Origin: Flavobacteriales bacterium UBA6165
GTDB taxonomy: Bacteria > Bacteroidota > Bacteroidia > Flavobacteriales_D > Crocinitomicaceae
DNA length: 13,775 bases
Reading direction: 5' to 3'
NCBI GenBank assembly: GCA_002422285.1
Contig: DIUF01000104.1
Coordinates: forward strand, 1 to 13,775
Translations under genes and position numbers: made by a program
Notes under the pieces: generated by a model
What the model saw: the letters and a program-made list of their open reading frames with translations, nothing else
Told to the model about the DNA's origin: nothing
Database searches by the model: none
In this document: piece by piece, positions 13,153 through 13,775 of the stretch
Position numbering within the stretch: the stretch's first letter is position 1
Layout: each line of letters begins with the position of its first letter

Positions 13153-13775
13153 ATGAAGGCCTTATTTTTATTTTTCGGCATGTTGTTTTGCACCATAGCA
13201 ATTGCTGAATTCAAACCGCCCTCCGACAAAAAAATGGATGCTTTGCTCAAAAAAGCACAGGAAATCAAAGTCCTTAAACCGGATAGCGCACTGATTTACG
13301 CGCAAGAAGTGGTGGCTTGGGCTAAGAAGAAAAACGAAGTGCATACACTCATTCATAGCACTTTGGTGGTGGCCGACATCTATTATTACAAAAATGAGCG
13401 CGAAAAAGGCTTCGAAAATCTCACAATTGCGCTTGACCTTTGCGATAAGCATAAAATGGAATTTGAGAAAATTGAGATTTATTATTCCATGGGTCTGCAT
13501 TATTCTAGAAACGCCAAAAGACCTGATGGTTCTTTTGATGAAGAAAAGGCTTATAAAGCTTTGGAATACCACAAAAAGGCAATCGATTTGGCCAAGAAAT
13601 ATAAAGATGGTTTTTTGATATCTAAGGGCTACAATTTATCTGGCGTGATATACATGCGTTTAGGCCAAAGTGAAAAAGCACTCGAATATTATGAGATTTC
13701 TGAAAAATATTCTCGTGAATCAAACGACTCTATTGGCTTGGGCTATACTTTGGATTATGCTGGAACCTTACTTTC
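13153..13775 (+). CDS. Exported TPR-repeat protein, N-terminal part (3' end cut by window edge)
   Basis: I translated this by hand from ATG 13153; 207 codons are open to the edge. Residues 1-18 are a signal peptide (MKALFLFFGMLFCTIAIA). What follows is all helical with tetratricopeptide pairs: KPDSALIYAQEVVAWAKKK (about 43-61), a second unit around DIYYYKNEREKGFENLTIAL, a third at AYKALEYHKKAIDLAKKY, and the clearest at GYNLSGVIYMRLGQSEKALE continuing to YYEISEKYS. In Bacteroidota this layout (signal peptide, then TPRs with K/E-rich helices) usually precedes a membrane helix and a histidine kinase or a LuxR/AraC-type DNA-binding domain, so it may be the periplasmic sensor of a signalling protein; that part lies beyond the window. 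A near-consensus box TATTTTCG at 13112-13119 may be its promoter. Confidence 0.85.
   Translation, partial: MKALFLFFGMLFCTIAIAEFKPPSDKKMDALLKKAQEIKVLKPDSALIYAQEVVAWAKKKNEVHTLIHSTLVVADIYYYKNEREKGFENLTIALDLCDKHKMEFEKIEIYYSMGLHYSRNAKRPDGSFDEEKAYKALEYHKKAIDLAKKYKDGFLISKGYNLSGVIYMRLGQSEKALEYYEISEKYSRESNDSIGLGYTLDYAGTLL

Noticed and set aside
13168..13572. 134-codon minus-strand frame rich in Phe and His
   Set aside because: Antisense to the TPR gene; the Phe/Leu richness is the complement of Lys/Glu codons.

Overview
The window looks like a chromosomal segment of a Bacteroidota bacterium, most likely Flavobacteriales; finer placement is a guess. Evidence: one protein ends in a gliding-motility-associated (type B) type IX secretion domain, another in a type A T9SS sorting domain. 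There are SprB-like repeats, a Bacteroidota-style lipoprotein and outer-membrane barrels ending in Phe. The DNA is AT-rich, starts lack Shine-Dalgarno sequences, and several genes are preceded by TAnnTTTG boxes, the -7 element of the Bacteroidota housekeeping sigma factor.

Layout. 1-2596 (minus strand) is a compact run transcribed leftwards: a pterin synthase of the PTPS/QueD family, GTP cyclohydrolase I (folE), a 2-phosphosulfolactate phosphatase homologue (comB) and an exported zinc phospholipase C/P1-nuclease-like enzyme cut by the left edge. The first two catalyse consecutive steps from GTP to 6-pyruvoyl-tetrahydropterin (or the queuosine intermediate). Divergently, 2772-5935 (plus) encodes an exported M48 metalloprotease with a long uncharacterised C-terminal part, followed 2 bases later by an outer-membrane-barrel-like protein. 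5946-6269 (minus) is an adrenodoxin-type [2Fe-2S] ferredoxin, and 6436-9162 (minus) a large T9SS-secreted SprB/PKD-repeat surface protein with its own terminator.

9294-11424 (plus) is the most intriguing part: a tight three-gene run of a DUF5777-like beta-barrel, a small lipoprotein with an unusual CX4CH haem-c site, and a T9SS-exported Reeler-like protein with a CXXCH site. Together they could form a barrel/cytochrome module at the outer membrane (inference). A strong terminator closes the run.

11605-12077 holds a tRNA-Ser(UGA) with a textbook promoter and terminator, then a 354-base non-coding stretch with an exact 59-bp direct repeat, each copy folding into a strong hairpin. 12078-13037 encodes a short Na/Pi cotransporter-family protein without a PhoU tail. 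13153 to the right edge is the start of an exported TPR protein, probably the sensor part of a longer signalling protein.
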